A stretch of DNA of 64,000 nucleotides from Ephydatia muelleri (lineage: Eukaryota; Porifera; Demospongiae; Spongillida; Spongillidae): the NCBI GenBank assembly GCA_013339895.1, contig JABACO010000002.1:1912589-1976588 (forward strand), written 5' to 3'. Both the position numbers and the translations under genes were made by a program. Shown in pieces: positions 24,060 through 33,580 of the stretch (positions are counted from its first letter, which is position 1; each line of letters starts with the position of its first letter). The notes under the pieces were generated by a model. It had not been told where the DNA came from. It searched no databases and saw only the letters and a list, made by a program, of their open reading frames with translations.

Positions 24060-24116
24060 ACCATGCATCTATTACATGTAAGGTTTTCTAACTGTCCACC
24101 CTTTCCACATACACGC

Positions 24117-24118
24117 AT

Positions 24119-24167
<49 letters not shown>

Positions 24168-24174
24168 CACACAC
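24117..24174. repeat. (CA)n microsatellite
   Basis: About 28 CA dinucleotides with single interruptions, starting right after the splice donor of the host exon at 24179 on the minus strand. Confidence 0.95.
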
Positions 24175-24199
24175 TTACCAGTTCCTGATAAATATCTGC

Positions 24200-24426
24200 T
24201 GTGACAGAACTGACGGTAGCAATCAGTCTGCACACGTCTTCTGGAATGCCTATACACCCCCCAATACCGTTCACGTTAGCCAGTATCTCGGAAAGGGCCA
24301 CCAACCCCTAATAATTCCACACGAAATGCATTTATACCTCGATTTCTATCCATGCGCATGCTCAAAGATTCTGAATGCATGTAATTGATATTCAAGAGCG
24401 CAGGCGCGTAGGTCTGGGCGCTCACA
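24200..24426 (-). repeat. LTR, downstream copy of the Gmr1-like element
   Basis: It pairs with 28801-29027 at near identity. It contains CAATACCGTTCACGTTAGCC and CATTTATACCTCG. The stop codon of the pol frame falls just inside its edge. Confidence 0.95.
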
Positions 24427-27073
24427 CTTCCTTCCCCTTCTCCTGCAGCAACGCCGTTGCTGGATTTCTTGACAGTGCGTCCGCGTTCAGGTTCATAGTC
24501 CCTGGTCGATGTTCCACCCCAAAAGAGTAAGGTTGAAGGGCTAAGCTCCATCTGCATAGCCTTGCATTGTTTTCCTTGAGTTTTTCTAGCCACTCGAGTG
24601 CTCGATGATCTGTTTGGACTACAAATTTCCTGCCCAGTAGATAGACCTTGAATGCATCTAACGCCAACTTAATAGCCAAACATTCCTTCTCAATAGTTGA
24701 GTATCGTTGCTCCCTAGCCAATAACTTCCTGCTATAATAACCAACAGGGTGTTCCTGACCGTCCTCCTGTACTTGACTTAGAACGGCTCCCACTCCCCGA
24801 TCAGAAGCGTCAGTCTGTACGATAAATGTTTTTGAAACATCCGGGCTACTCAAAACTGGCTCTGAGATCAGCGCTTTCTTCAAAGTTTCAAACGCTCTTT
24901 GACATCCTTCGTTCCACACCCCGCTATTAGGAACCGATTTCTTTGTTAAGTCTGTTAGCGGTGCTGCCACTGAAGCGAAATCTGGAATGAATCGTCTGTA
25001 ATACCCTGCAAGACCTAGAAATGCTCTGACCGCTGTCTTGGTGTCTGGCTTTGGGAAAGAGCTAATCGCTTCTACCTTGCTCAAAATTGGCTTCACAACT
25101 CCTCCTCCTACAATATATCCGAGGTACTCACAACTCCGCTTGGCAAATTTACTTTTGCTAAGCTTCACAGTAAGTCCAGCCTTTTCTATCCTCATTAGCA
25201 CCTCCTGCAGTTGTTTCAGATGATCCTGCCAGTCACTGCTAAAAATGGCAAAATCATCAATGTAGGCTACAGCATAATCTTCACATCCCTGCAACAATCG
25301 ATCCATCAACCGCTGAAATGAAGCTGGGGCCCCGCTAAGCCCAAACGGCATCACTGTAAACTGAAAACTACCAAAAGGAGTGACAAAAGCTGTTTTGCAT
25401 TTATCCTTATCTGCCATTGGAATCTGCCAATACCCAGTTGTGAGGTCTAACGTAGTGATAAAGTTTGCTTTTCCTACACGGTCGATCAGCTCATCTATGC
25501 GAGGCATCAAATATGAATCGACCTGTGAAACTGAATTTAGCCTACGATAGTCCACACACAATCGTAACTCTCCATTTCTCTTTGGTACCACAACTATCGG
25601 GGACGCCCATTCACTACAGGTAGGCTCAATAATTCCACTCCGTTCCATTTCCTGAAGCTCCCTTTTTATAGAATTCCTATAGGCATGCGGCACCCGGTAC
25701 GGAGGCAATCTAACAGGCTTAGAGCTATTGGTATGGATCCGATGCTCATACAAAGTCGTTTTTCCAGGCTTGTTGCTAAACACCTTTGCAAACCTCCCCA
25801 GCAACTCCTTAAGCTCCTTCTTTTGTCCGCTATCCAGCCCCTCCCCCATGTCAACAACTCGCCCCGCCTCCCCACTCCGCCATGAAGGGATATCCGCTTC
25901 TTCCTGTATTTCCTCTACGAAGCATCCTTGATTTTCACGAACATGGAAGTCCTTGAGCATATTGACGTGGAACACCCGTTTTCTCTTTCTTCTGTCCTGC
26001 ATGTCAATAAGGTAATTGACTTTACCCATTCGCTGCACCACTTGATAAGGCCCCTGCCATTGGGCAAGCAACCTGTTGGATGATGTTGGGAGTAGTACCA
26101 GTACGGAATCGCCTGTCTTGAACTCGCGGAGTCGAGCACCCTTGTCGAACCAAGATTTCTGCCGACGTTGGGAGCTGGATAGATTTTCCTGCACCAGTTC
26201 AGACATCTCTCTGAGTCGTTCCCTTGTGGACAAAACGTAACTGATTACATTTTCATCAGTAGTCCTACTTGTTGTTTCCCAAACTTCTTTTAAGATGTCC
26301 AGTGGTCCTCGTACGTCCCGACCATATAAAAGCTCGAAAGGGGAAAATCCCGTTGATGCTTGCGGTACTTCCCGATATGCAAACAGTAGATAGGGAATTT
26401 TCTTATCCCACTCTTTTCCTCCGTCCGTTCCCGTCTTTCGCAACATTGACTTCAACGTCTGGTTAAATCGTTCAACCAGGCCGTCAGTCTGCGGATGGTA
26501 TGGGCTTGTGCGTATAGGGTGCACCTGTAAGAGCCTGTACAGTTCAGCAAGTAATTGCGACGTGAAATTTGCTCCTTGATCTGTTAAGATCTCCCTGGGT
26601 ACACCCATACGAGCAAATACCTTAATAAGCTCCTCCGCCACACTTTCAGCATCAATGCTTTTGAGGGGCACCGCCTCCGGGTAGCGAGTTGCGTAATCAC
26701 ATATTACGAGGATGTACTTGTTCCCTGCTCGACTTCTGGGAAGTGGGCCCACAATGTCCATGGCAATGCGGCTAAATGGCTCTGAAACGATAGGAAGAGG
26801 AATCAATGGTGCTGGCTTAACCCCCTTAAATGAAGCCTTTTGACAAGCACTGCAAGTTTTACAATACATGTCTACGTCTCTAAAAATAGATGGCCAGAAA
26901 AAACCTGCGCAATAGTCGTTGCCTGGTCCGATCTCTGCCTTGATGTCCTGCAATGGGAATATCATGAGACATCTCCAGTGCAACTTGCCTGCACTCCTTG
27001 GGTAGAACCAGCTGCTCAATCTCCATCTCCTCTCCTCTTCCCCTTGGTGTCCATCTTCTGTACAGCAACTCAT
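24422..27073 (-). CDS. pol polyprotein of the Gmr1-like element (integrase, RT, RNase H)
   Basis: Reading order along the protein: a zinc-binding CKTCSACQKA; an integrase core with DIVGPLPRSRAGNKYILVIC, then TDQGANFTS and HPQTDGLVERFNQ; and a GPY-like tail (WQGPYQVVQRMGKVNYLID). Reverse transcriptase follows with LCVDYRRLN, FVTPFGSFQFTVMPFGLSGA and the catalytic AYIDDF. RNase H has FIVQTDASDRGVGAVLSQ and ends near LNADALSR. Integrase ahead of RT is the Copia-like order known from Gmr1 elements. Confidence 0.9.
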   Translation of the reverse strand: MSCCTEDGHQGEEERRWRLSSWFYPRSAGKLHWRCLMIFPLQDIKAEIGPGNDYCAGFFWPSIFRDVDMYCKTCSACQKASFKGVKPAPLIPLPIVSEPFSRIAMDIVGPLPRSRAGNKYILVICDYATRYPEAVPLKSIDAESVAEELIKVFARMGVPREILTDQGANFTSQLLAELYRLLQVHPIRTSPYHPQTDGLVERFNQTLKSMLRKTGTDGGKEWDKKIPYLLFAYREVPQASTGFSPFELLYGRDVRGPLDILKEVWETTSRTTDENVISYVLSTRERLREMSELVQENLSSSQRRQKSWFDKGARLREFKTGDSVLVLLPTSSNRLLAQWQGPYQVVQRMGKVNYLIDMQDRRKRKRVFHVNMLKDFHVRENQGCFVEEIQEEADIPSWRSGEAGRVVDMGEGLDSGQKKELKELLGRFAKVFSNKPGKTTLYEHRIHTNSSKPVRLPPYRVPHAYRNSIKRELQEMERSGIIEPTCSEWASPIVVVPKRNGELRLCVDYRRLNSVSQVDSYLMPRIDELIDRVGKANFITTLDLTTGYWQIPMADKDKCKTAFVTPFGSFQFTVMPFGLSGAPASFQRLMDRLLQGCEDYAVAYIDDFAIFSSDWQDHLKQLQEVLMRIEKAGLTVKLSKSKFAKRSCEYLGYIVGGGVVKPILSKVEAISSFPKPDTKTAVRAFLGLAGYYRRFIPDFASVAAPLTDLTKKSVPNSGVWNEGCQRAFETLKKALISEPVLSSPDVSKTFIVQTDASDRGVGAVLSQVQEDGQEHPVGYYSRKLLAREQRYSTIEKECLAIKLALDAFKVYLLGRKFVVQTDHRALEWLEKLKENNARLCRWSLALQPYSFGVEHRPGTMNLNADALSRNPATALLQEKGKEV

Positions 27074-28730
27074 CCCTTTTGAAGAACTCCCCTTTTGATC
27101 CTCCTGTCAATGCTGCAAGTTCCCTCACAGCTCTCAGTGTTTCATCCTGCTCCTGCATATCCTTCAGTTTCTCAGCTGTGATGTTAATGTGAGACAAGCA
27201 GTCTCCCTGGCTCCCAAGTTCCCTTCGCATTTGCCTTCTTTGCTCCTGTGACATAGTCTTCAATTTGGGTTCCTCTTCAGAGACACCTAATGGATTTGGT
27301 ACCACCCCAGACATAACCTCCTTTTCCTTCCTCAGTACTTCCTCCTGTATTTCCTGTCGTCTCTTCGCCCTTGTTGTCACCACCATAACATGTTCTTGAG
27401 CAAAGAACACAGAACCAGCTCGTCTTCCTAGTAACTCCGTCATTCTAGAAGCATCAGTTCCAAGTATCACCTCCACCGGTAGACTGTCAGCTACAGCAGC
27501 CTCCACTGTGACTGGAATGCCTTCCACCACAAGCTTGATATCTGCTAGGGGATACAAGACTGTGTCACCATGCACACATCTGATTGATACCCATTTTCCC
27601 TCCAAGAACTTCTCCTGGGGGACGAATTGTCTCCGGACCATTGTGCGGGAACAACCTGTGTCTAACAATATGCGGCTTACCAAACACCCTTCCACACTTC
27701 CCTTACAATACATTCCATCCTTCACCTTGTACTTTGATTCACGTCCAAACAATACCTCATTGTTGGGACACTTCCTTGCTGGGTGACCTGGTTTTCCACA
27801 GTTGTAGCACACTATGGTCTTCCGTCTGCTTGTCTCCTCTTTTGTGGTTTTCTTGTAGCACACGTCTTCTGAGTGCCCTGCTTTCCCACAAAATGAACAT
27901 TTTTGCTCTGATCGAGTTCCCTTGACGTTTTCCGGATACCGCTGCGACTCCTCACGCCTGGCGTGTTCATATTCGTCAACGAGTTCCCCGGCCTGAATAC
28001 ACGTCTTAGGCTTTCGCTCCATAACCCAGAGTCGTTTGTTCGCTGGCAATGTGTTGAGGAACTGCTCCATGCCTATGAGCTCTTGTATTTCCTCCATTGA
28101 AGTACAGCTCTTCATCCACTTGCGCAGTAGGTCCATAAGCTTTACGGAAAGCTCCCTGTTTGTTTCCCCACTGCCACGAGTAATGCCACGGAAGCGCCTT
28201 CTATATGCTTCCTCGGTTATATCGTAACGCTGAAGGATTGCTGTCTTTATTGCTTCATAATTGCCAGAGTCCTCTCCGGGTAGAGCTGCGAATGCCAACT
28301 GGGCCTTGCCAGTGAGTTGAGGTGCCAGATACTGCGACCAGCAGCTTTCCTCCACCTTCTGTGCAGTCATAACGCGCTCAAAAGTTATTAAATAGGCTTC
28401 AATATCATCCTTATCACTCAACGGAACCAATTTGACACTTAGCTCACGTTTCGGACTTACGACTTTTGCCTTTTGTGAGTCTTCTACTAACTTCATGAGC
28501 GCCGCCATGTGTGTCTGCATCGTTTCCATCTGCTTCCTATTCTCCCGCTCACGAATCTGTCTTTCTTCCTCAAGCCTAGCCCGTTCTTTCGCGAATTCAT
28601 CTTCTCTTCGCGCCTTCTCAGTTGCTATTTCGTCTTCTCTCCTCCTACGGTCTTCTGCAAGTAATTTCAACATACCTTGCATCTCCTCCATGGTAGGTTT
28701 CTTATAGGGCTTTCCAGAACGAGTAGTCAT
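26880..28730 (-). CDS. gag-protease of the Gmr1-like element
   Basis: The start is taken at MTTRSGKPYKK (28730); the frame upstream is LTR and leader. A charged coiled-coil-like stretch (RRREDEIATEKARREDEFAK) precedes a capsid-like region. Two CCHC knuckles follow (CSFCGKAGHSEDVC, CYNCGKPGHPARKC), then an aspartic protease motif (ILLDTGCSRTMVRR). It overlaps the pol reading frame. Confidence 0.85.
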   Translation of the reverse strand: MTTRSGKPYKKPTMEEMQGMLKLLAEDRRRREDEIATEKARREDEFAKERARLEEERQIRERENRKQMETMQTHMAALMKLVEDSQKAKVVSPKRELSVKLVPLSDKDDIEAYLITFERVMTAQKVEESCWSQYLAPQLTGKAQLAFAALPGEDSGNYEAIKTAILQRYDITEEAYRRRFRGITRGSGETNRELSVKLMDLLRKWMKSCTSMEEIQELIGMEQFLNTLPANKRLWVMERKPKTCIQAGELVDEYEHARREESQRYPENVKGTRSEQKCSFCGKAGHSEDVCYKKTTKEETSRRKTIVCYNCGKPGHPARKCPNNEVLFGRESKYKVKDGMYCKGSVEGCLVSRILLDTGCSRTMVRRQFVPQEKFLEGKWVSIRCVHGDTVLYPLADIKLVVEGIPVTVEAAVADSLPVEVILGTDASRMTELLGRRAGSVFFAQEHVMVVTTRAKRRQEIQEEVLRKEKEVMSGVVPNPLGVSEEEPKLKTMSQEQRRQMRRELGSQGDCLSHINITAEKLKDMQEQDETLRAVRELAALTGGSKGEFFKRDELLYRRWTPRGRGEEMEIEQLVLPKECRQVALEMSHDIPIAGHQGRDRTRQRLLRRFFLAIYF

Positions 28731-28800
28731 ACACTCGAGAAACGCAGGCGTCGGACAATGACCGTCTCGACTTAGATAATCCCACCGCTGCCACCAAATA

Positions 28801-29027
28801 TGTGACAGAACTGACGGTAGCAATCAGTCTGCACACGTCTTCTGGAATGCCTATACACCCCCCAATACCGTTCACGTTAGCCAGTATCTCGGAAAGGGCC
28901 ACCAACCCCTAATAATTCCACACGAAATGCATTTATACCTCGATTTCTATCCATGCGCATGCTCAAAGATTCTGCATGCATGTAATTGATATTCAAGAGC
29001 GCAGGCGCGTAGGTCTGGGCGCTCACA
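28801..29027 (-). repeat. LTR, upstream copy of the Gmr1-like element
   Basis: Mate of 24200-24426. The tRNA-Leu primer-binding site adjoins it at about 28780-28797. Confidence 0.95.
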
Positions 29028-29699
29028 TCTGCCTTGAGGGACTAAGATAGAAAAAGACAAGATCATCATGTTGCTCGTCCTTGAGAATTTAGCACCATCA
29101 CCACTGAATTTTACAGGAATCTTCTCACCAGGCTGGAACAAAGTTGGACATTCCCCAAGCTGCAAATGAATGCAAAGATATACAATATGGAACAGTATCC
29201 AGCAAAATCACCCTTCTGAGTAGTTTTTCAAGTTTTCAATTTTTTTTTTTCATAAGCCTCTATCAAATTACATGTATTCTTACACATCCAAAATTGGACT
29301 ATCCATCATAAAGTTATTGGGTACTGAATTTATAGTTACCCATACATTTCCATGCGAGCGTTACTTTTCTTTTTGCTAGACACACTGTCCATATATTACT
29401 GATATTTGTAAAAACACTAACCAGTCTTGTTATCTCCTCCTGAATTGCCATTTCAACATGCCTATAAGACCCATCAAACGTTGGGATACTAAATAGTTTC
29501 ACTGTTTTGTTGAGCTCCGATCTAGCAGCTTTAACTTTGCTTGCTCTTGGAAGGCTATCGCATTTCATTGAGAGCGCTTGGTAAAATGCATCGCTCACAC
29601 CGTACTTATCCAATAAATACAGGACTTCTAGTTCTCTCCTTTCTTCTCTTTGTGCATCCGAATCAAAAGAGAAATGCGAACACTCTTACTGGACGCAGT

Positions 29700-30380
29700 G
29701 TGCACACACAGGCATGTGCTGAACCTTGTACTTTGGCACGGCTATTCTAAGGAAGAGTGTTCATGGCTGGTGGAAGACGCCATGACGTTTGATGCAGACC
29801 AGTAAGGGTGTGCCTAATGCATTGTCCCACATACACCCCCCACCCCCCCTCCATGTAGGCATTAAGTAGCTCAGTGTGGTCAAATTAATATCATGTGATT
29901 CTACTGCATCTCAACATCCCATTGCAGATGCTACACCCACCCTGAACCACCTCTTCGTGCACTCCTGAATAATGTTTCAACATTTTTAGCTTACGTATCT
30001 GCATCACTAAAATGTGGAGTTAATCATTCCTTTAAGTTTACAGTACCATTTAGAATAGACGTTTACATGTTTTCGTTTGGTTGGAAAGGAAAGGACCCTC
30101 TGAGGCATGGACTAGGGTGCTGGTATGAAAATGAAGATTTCAATACTGAATACTTTCCTTCCTGGTCCAAGTGTCATGATAAGTGATGGATGCACCATTG
30201 ACTTCCCTATTCGCTTACACAGTAAGTTGAAATGGTCATCTTTTATCAAGCAAGATGATGGAACAGTAATGCCCAAGGCAAGGAGCTTTGAGGAAGTTTT
30301 AGTAGTAAACCTAGTTAAAAAAAGATGTTAGGAACATGCTCATGGTTCTCAGAACTCAATAACCATTTGTTTCTTTCCAT
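29700..30380. other. Intergenic or unresolved stretch
   Basis: Plus-strand frames over 30060-30330 (with MFSFGWKGKDPLRHGLG and DDGTVMPKARSFEEVLVVN) have codon-like character and a possible donor near 30221, but no family is recognised and no complete exon structure emerges. A C-rich spacer lies near 29835. Confidence 0.3.
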
Positions 30381-31522
30381 CACTGTCCCATCCTTCCCAT
30401 CACTGTCCCTCCTTCCATCACTGTCCCCTCCTTCCATCACTGTCCCCTCCTTCCATCACTGTCCCCTCCTTCCCATCACTGTCCCCTCCTTCCCATCACT
30501 GTCCCCTCCTTCCCTCACTGTCCCCTCCTTCCCATCACTGTCCCCTCCTTCCCATCACTGTCCCCTCCTTCCCATCACTGTCCCCTCCTTCCCATCACTG
30601 TCCCCTCCTTCCCATCACTGTCCCCTCCTTCCCATCACTGTCCCCTCCTTCCCATCACTGTCCCCCCTTCCCATCACTGTCCCCTCCTTCCATCACTGTC
30701 CCCTCCTTCCCATCACTGTCCCCTCCTTCCCATCACTGTCCCATCCTTCCCATCACTGTCCCCTCCTTCCCACACTGTCCTCTTCCATCACTGTCCCCTC
30801 CTTCCCATCACGTCCCTCCTTCCCATCACTGTCCCCTCCTTCCCATCACTGTCCCCTCCTTCCCATCACTGTCCCCTCCTTCCCATCACTGTCCCCTCCT
30901 TCCCATCACTGTCCCTCCTTCCCATCACTGTCCCTCCTTCCCATCACTGTCCTCCTTCCCATCACTGTCCCCTCCTTCCCATCACTGTCCCCTCCTTCCC
31001 ATCACTGTCCCCTCCTTCCCATCAACTGTCCCCTCCTTCCCATCACTGTCCCCTCCTTCCCATCACTGTCCCCTCCTTCCATCACTGTCCCCTCCTTCCC
31101 ATCACTGTCCCTCCTCCCATCACTGTCCCCATCCTTCCCATCACTGTCCCCTCCTTCCCATCACTGTCCCTCCTTCCCATCACTGTCCCCCTCCTTCCCA
31201 TCACTGTCACTTTGTCCCCTCCTTCCCATCACTGTCCCCTCCTTCCCATCACTGTCCCCCCCTCCTTCCCATCACTGGCTTCCCCTCCTTCCCATCACTG
31301 TCCCCTCCTTCCCATCACTGTCCCCTCCTTCCCATCACTGTCCCCTCCTTCCCATCACTGTCCCCTCCTTTCCCATCACTGTCCCCTCCTTCCCATCACT
31401 GTCCCCTCCTTCCCATCACTGTCCCCTCCTTCCCATCACTGTCCCCTCCTTCCCATCACTGTTCCCTCCTTCCCATCACTGTCCCCTCCTTCCCATCACT
31501 GTCCCCTCCTCCCCATCACAGT
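30380..31522. repeat. Minisatellite, 20-bp unit CATCACTGTCCCCTCCTTCC
   Basis: About 57 tandem copies, most of them perfect, with scattered 1- to 3-base variants. The same unit in the opposite orientation forms a second array at 32038-32375. The long Pro/Ser/His frame over it is an artefact. Confidence 0.97.
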
Positions 31523-31649
31523 AGGTATTCCAGTTGTCAGGAACAATCTTTCTCACTAGCCTCATGGGAAAAAGGTTTACATAAAACCCACAACTTATAA
31601 CCCTCCTAATTAAATAGGTGGTACAAATGAAACCACAAAGACCTGAGTT

Positions 31650-31930
31650 ACATCTCTCAGCTCTTTGGCCTTCTACAACACATTTGATACATAAACATAC
31701 AAACTTGTGACAACACCATACATGTACAAAGCCAAATACAAATGTCACATAGTCTGCATACTCAGCAGGCATTAAATGACCACACAAAGCTTTCCATTTG
31801 AGTTTGTCACCTGGAGGGTGGCTGGCAGTCCATGCCACATTGTTCATCAAGGTGGGTCCAATCCCTGGCCCATACCAGGCGGTCCCCACTGAGCCTGGAA
31901 CCTGAACTGCTGGCAGACCACCTAGGTATG
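31650..31930 (-). CDS. Possible exon of an unknown protein
   Basis: Between two inverted minisatellite arrays the minus strand is open and non-repetitive: GGLPAVQVPGSVGTAWYGPG, then PTLMNNVAWTASHPPGDKLK and LCGHLMPAEYADYV, later Cys-rich (HVWCCHKFVCLCIKCVV). A possible donor (CTCAG then GTCTTTG) lies at about 31644. I do not recognise it. It may belong with the open stretch at 32455-32690. Confidence 0.35.
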
Positions 31931-32037
31931 TACACTTCACTAACACTCAAGAGGAGTTCTTTTTAACTGACCAGATTGGGGGGAGGAGGGAATACCTTGA
32001 GAGTAGTGGGGGAAAAACAATAACATGATAACATGAT

Positions 32038-32375
32038 GTGATGGGAAGGAGGGGACAGTGATGGGGAGGACGGGACAGTGATGGGAAGGAGGGGACAGTG
32101 ATGGGGAGGACGGGACAGTGATGGGAAGGAGGGGACAGTGATGGGGAGAAGGGAACAGTGATGGGGAGGAGGGAACAGTGACAGGGAGGAGGGGACAGTG
32201 ATGGAAAGGAGGGAACAGTGACAGGAAGGAGGGGACAATGATGGGGAGGAGGGGACAGTGATGGAAAGGAGGGGACAGTAGTGGGAAGGAGGGGACAGTG
32301 ATAGGAAGGAGGGGACAGTGATAGGAAGGAGGGGACAGTGATAGGAAGGAGGGGACAGTGATAGGAAGGAGGGAG
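32038..32375. repeat. Minisatellite, same 20-bp unit, inverted
   Basis: About 17 copies of GATGGGAAGGAGGGGACAGT, the reverse complement of the array at 30380-31522, and more diverged (GATAGGAAGG, GACAGGGAGG variants). Confidence 0.95.
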
Positions 32376-32454
32376 AGTGATGTGGAGCAAGGGGAACGGT
32401 ACAGCACAACCAAATGGCTGACCATCTCTTGAGCATTGTTTTCTACATTGTCAT

Positions 32455-32690
32455 GGTGTAGTCCTGAGTACCTTGGTGGCCCCCACCATTCTTACTGCAA
32501 TGATGAATGTTGAAGGTGGGCCAGCCAACAGGATTGATCCGCTCAGTGTAGGAATACAGGTAAAGATCTGAGTGTTGGGGAGGAGGTGGAGTGGGGTTGT
32601 GGTGTTTGGCATAGCAATAGTTAAAAACAGCAGCACAAGCACATGTTGCAGAGATACAAGATACCAACCATTACCCTGTACAAGCTTCAA
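32455..32690 (-). CDS. Possible exon, weakly MBT-like
   Basis: A minus-strand frame reads NYCYAKHHNPTPPPPQHSDL, then SYTERINPVGWPTFNIHHC and a stop after QGTQDYTMTM. The INPVGW word recalls the core of MBT repeats (I/HPVGWC), but the rest does not support that strongly. Splice sites are not clear. Confidence 0.3.
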
Positions 32691-32892
32691 AAGTCACTGC
32701 AAAGCTTAACCCCCTTATAACCCGATTCTAAAAGCTGTGTGTGCCTTCATCTGTGTTAAATTTGCAGCTGCATTGTCTCCCTCTCAGCCCAGGATACTGA
32801 GCAGTTGAAAATGTTTCTACACATGCCCAAAACTACCTATGCATGAAAAAGTATATACATGCACATACATGTATAGCATACATGTACACACA

Positions 32893-32894
<2 letters not shown>

Positions 32895-32923
<29 letters not shown>

Positions 32924-33130
32924 CATACATACATACATACATACATACGTACGTACGTACGTACGTACGTACGTACGTACGTACATACATACATACATAC
33001 ATACATACATACATACATACATACATACATAAATACGTACATACGTACGTACATACATACGTACATACATACATACATACATACATACATACATACATAC
33101 ATACATACATACATACATACATACATACAT
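32895..33130. repeat. (CATA)n / (CGTA)n tetranucleotide array
   Basis: An ACATACATACAT tract with an internal block of CGTACGTACG repeats. All six frames are open, hence the spurious Tyr/Val/Cys proteins. Confidence 0.97.
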
Positions 33131-33580
33131 GTATACGCATGCACACACACACATACATTACATATGTACATACATGTACCTTAACTTCTACGTTTCCATC
33201 ACATGGCCTAATTGCAAGACTGGGAGAACGGGTCAACACTTACATGTACATCATCCCATTGACTATCTTGCATATCAGACTACTCCATTATTTGTCCGAG
33301 TTGGCATTGGAAATATGTCCCCACGGGGTAGTGGTTCTAAATCACAGGAAAAAATTTCGTGTTCCGGACATCGGGAAATACCCCCGGAATCGCTTAATTC
33401 CACCTCATATTCCCAACATTGGGTTTGTGGAACAAAAACAACCTTCACAGCGAAACCGCTATCCGGAGACGGGTTGCAACGGTGCCCCGTCACTTTCGAT
33501 CAAGACGGACTTCCACGTAAATTTCACGGAAACGTTTAGTGACGGTATCCGTGTATTTATGAACGTGAATCGACGAACGC

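Larger units (their letters stand above)
24200..29027 (-). mobile_element. Gmr1-like Ty3/Gypsy LTR retrotransposon, near whole
   Basis: Two 227-bp LTRs (24200-24426 and 28801-29027; TG...CA ends) differ at one base by eye and are flanked by the 5-bp duplication TCTGC. The primer-binding site TGGTGGCAGCGGTGGGAT sits next to the right-hand (5') LTR and matches the 3' end of tRNA-Leu. Inside are gag with two CCHC knuckles and protease, then integrase placed before reverse transcriptase and RNase H. That order defines the Gmr1 group within Ty3/Gypsy. The element looks close to whole and very young. It sits in an exon of a host gene. Confidence 0.9.
24179..29690 (-). pseudogene. Unrecognised host gene with an exon split by an LTR retroelement
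   Basis: The upstream exon (about 29690-29422) encodes REERRELEVLYLLDKYGVSD and SLPRASKVKAARSELNKTVK, then ends at a GTTAGT donor. The next exon starts at 29159 (LGECPTLFQPGEKIPVKFSG, DGAKFSRTSNMMILSFS) and should run straight on as PQGR-YLSGT to a GTAAGT donor at 24178. Instead 4.8 kb of LTR element sits between 29028 and 24199, flanked by the 5-bp duplication TCTGC. I recall similar SGDG-bearing proteins of unknown function in invertebrates and fish, but cannot name a domain. The gene is probably disrupted on this haplotype. Its other exons are outside what can be seen or in the gap. Confidence 0.6.

Noticed and set aside
30380-31522. CRISPR-like regular repeats
   Set aside because: Units are contiguous with no unique spacers, and the DNA is eukaryotic.
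30325-31524. 399-codon Pro/Ser/His frame
   Set aside because: It is the translation of the 20-bp minisatellite.
32817-33239. Tyr/Val/Cys and His/Thr/Tyr frames
   Set aside because: They translate the (CATA)n/(CGTA)n array.
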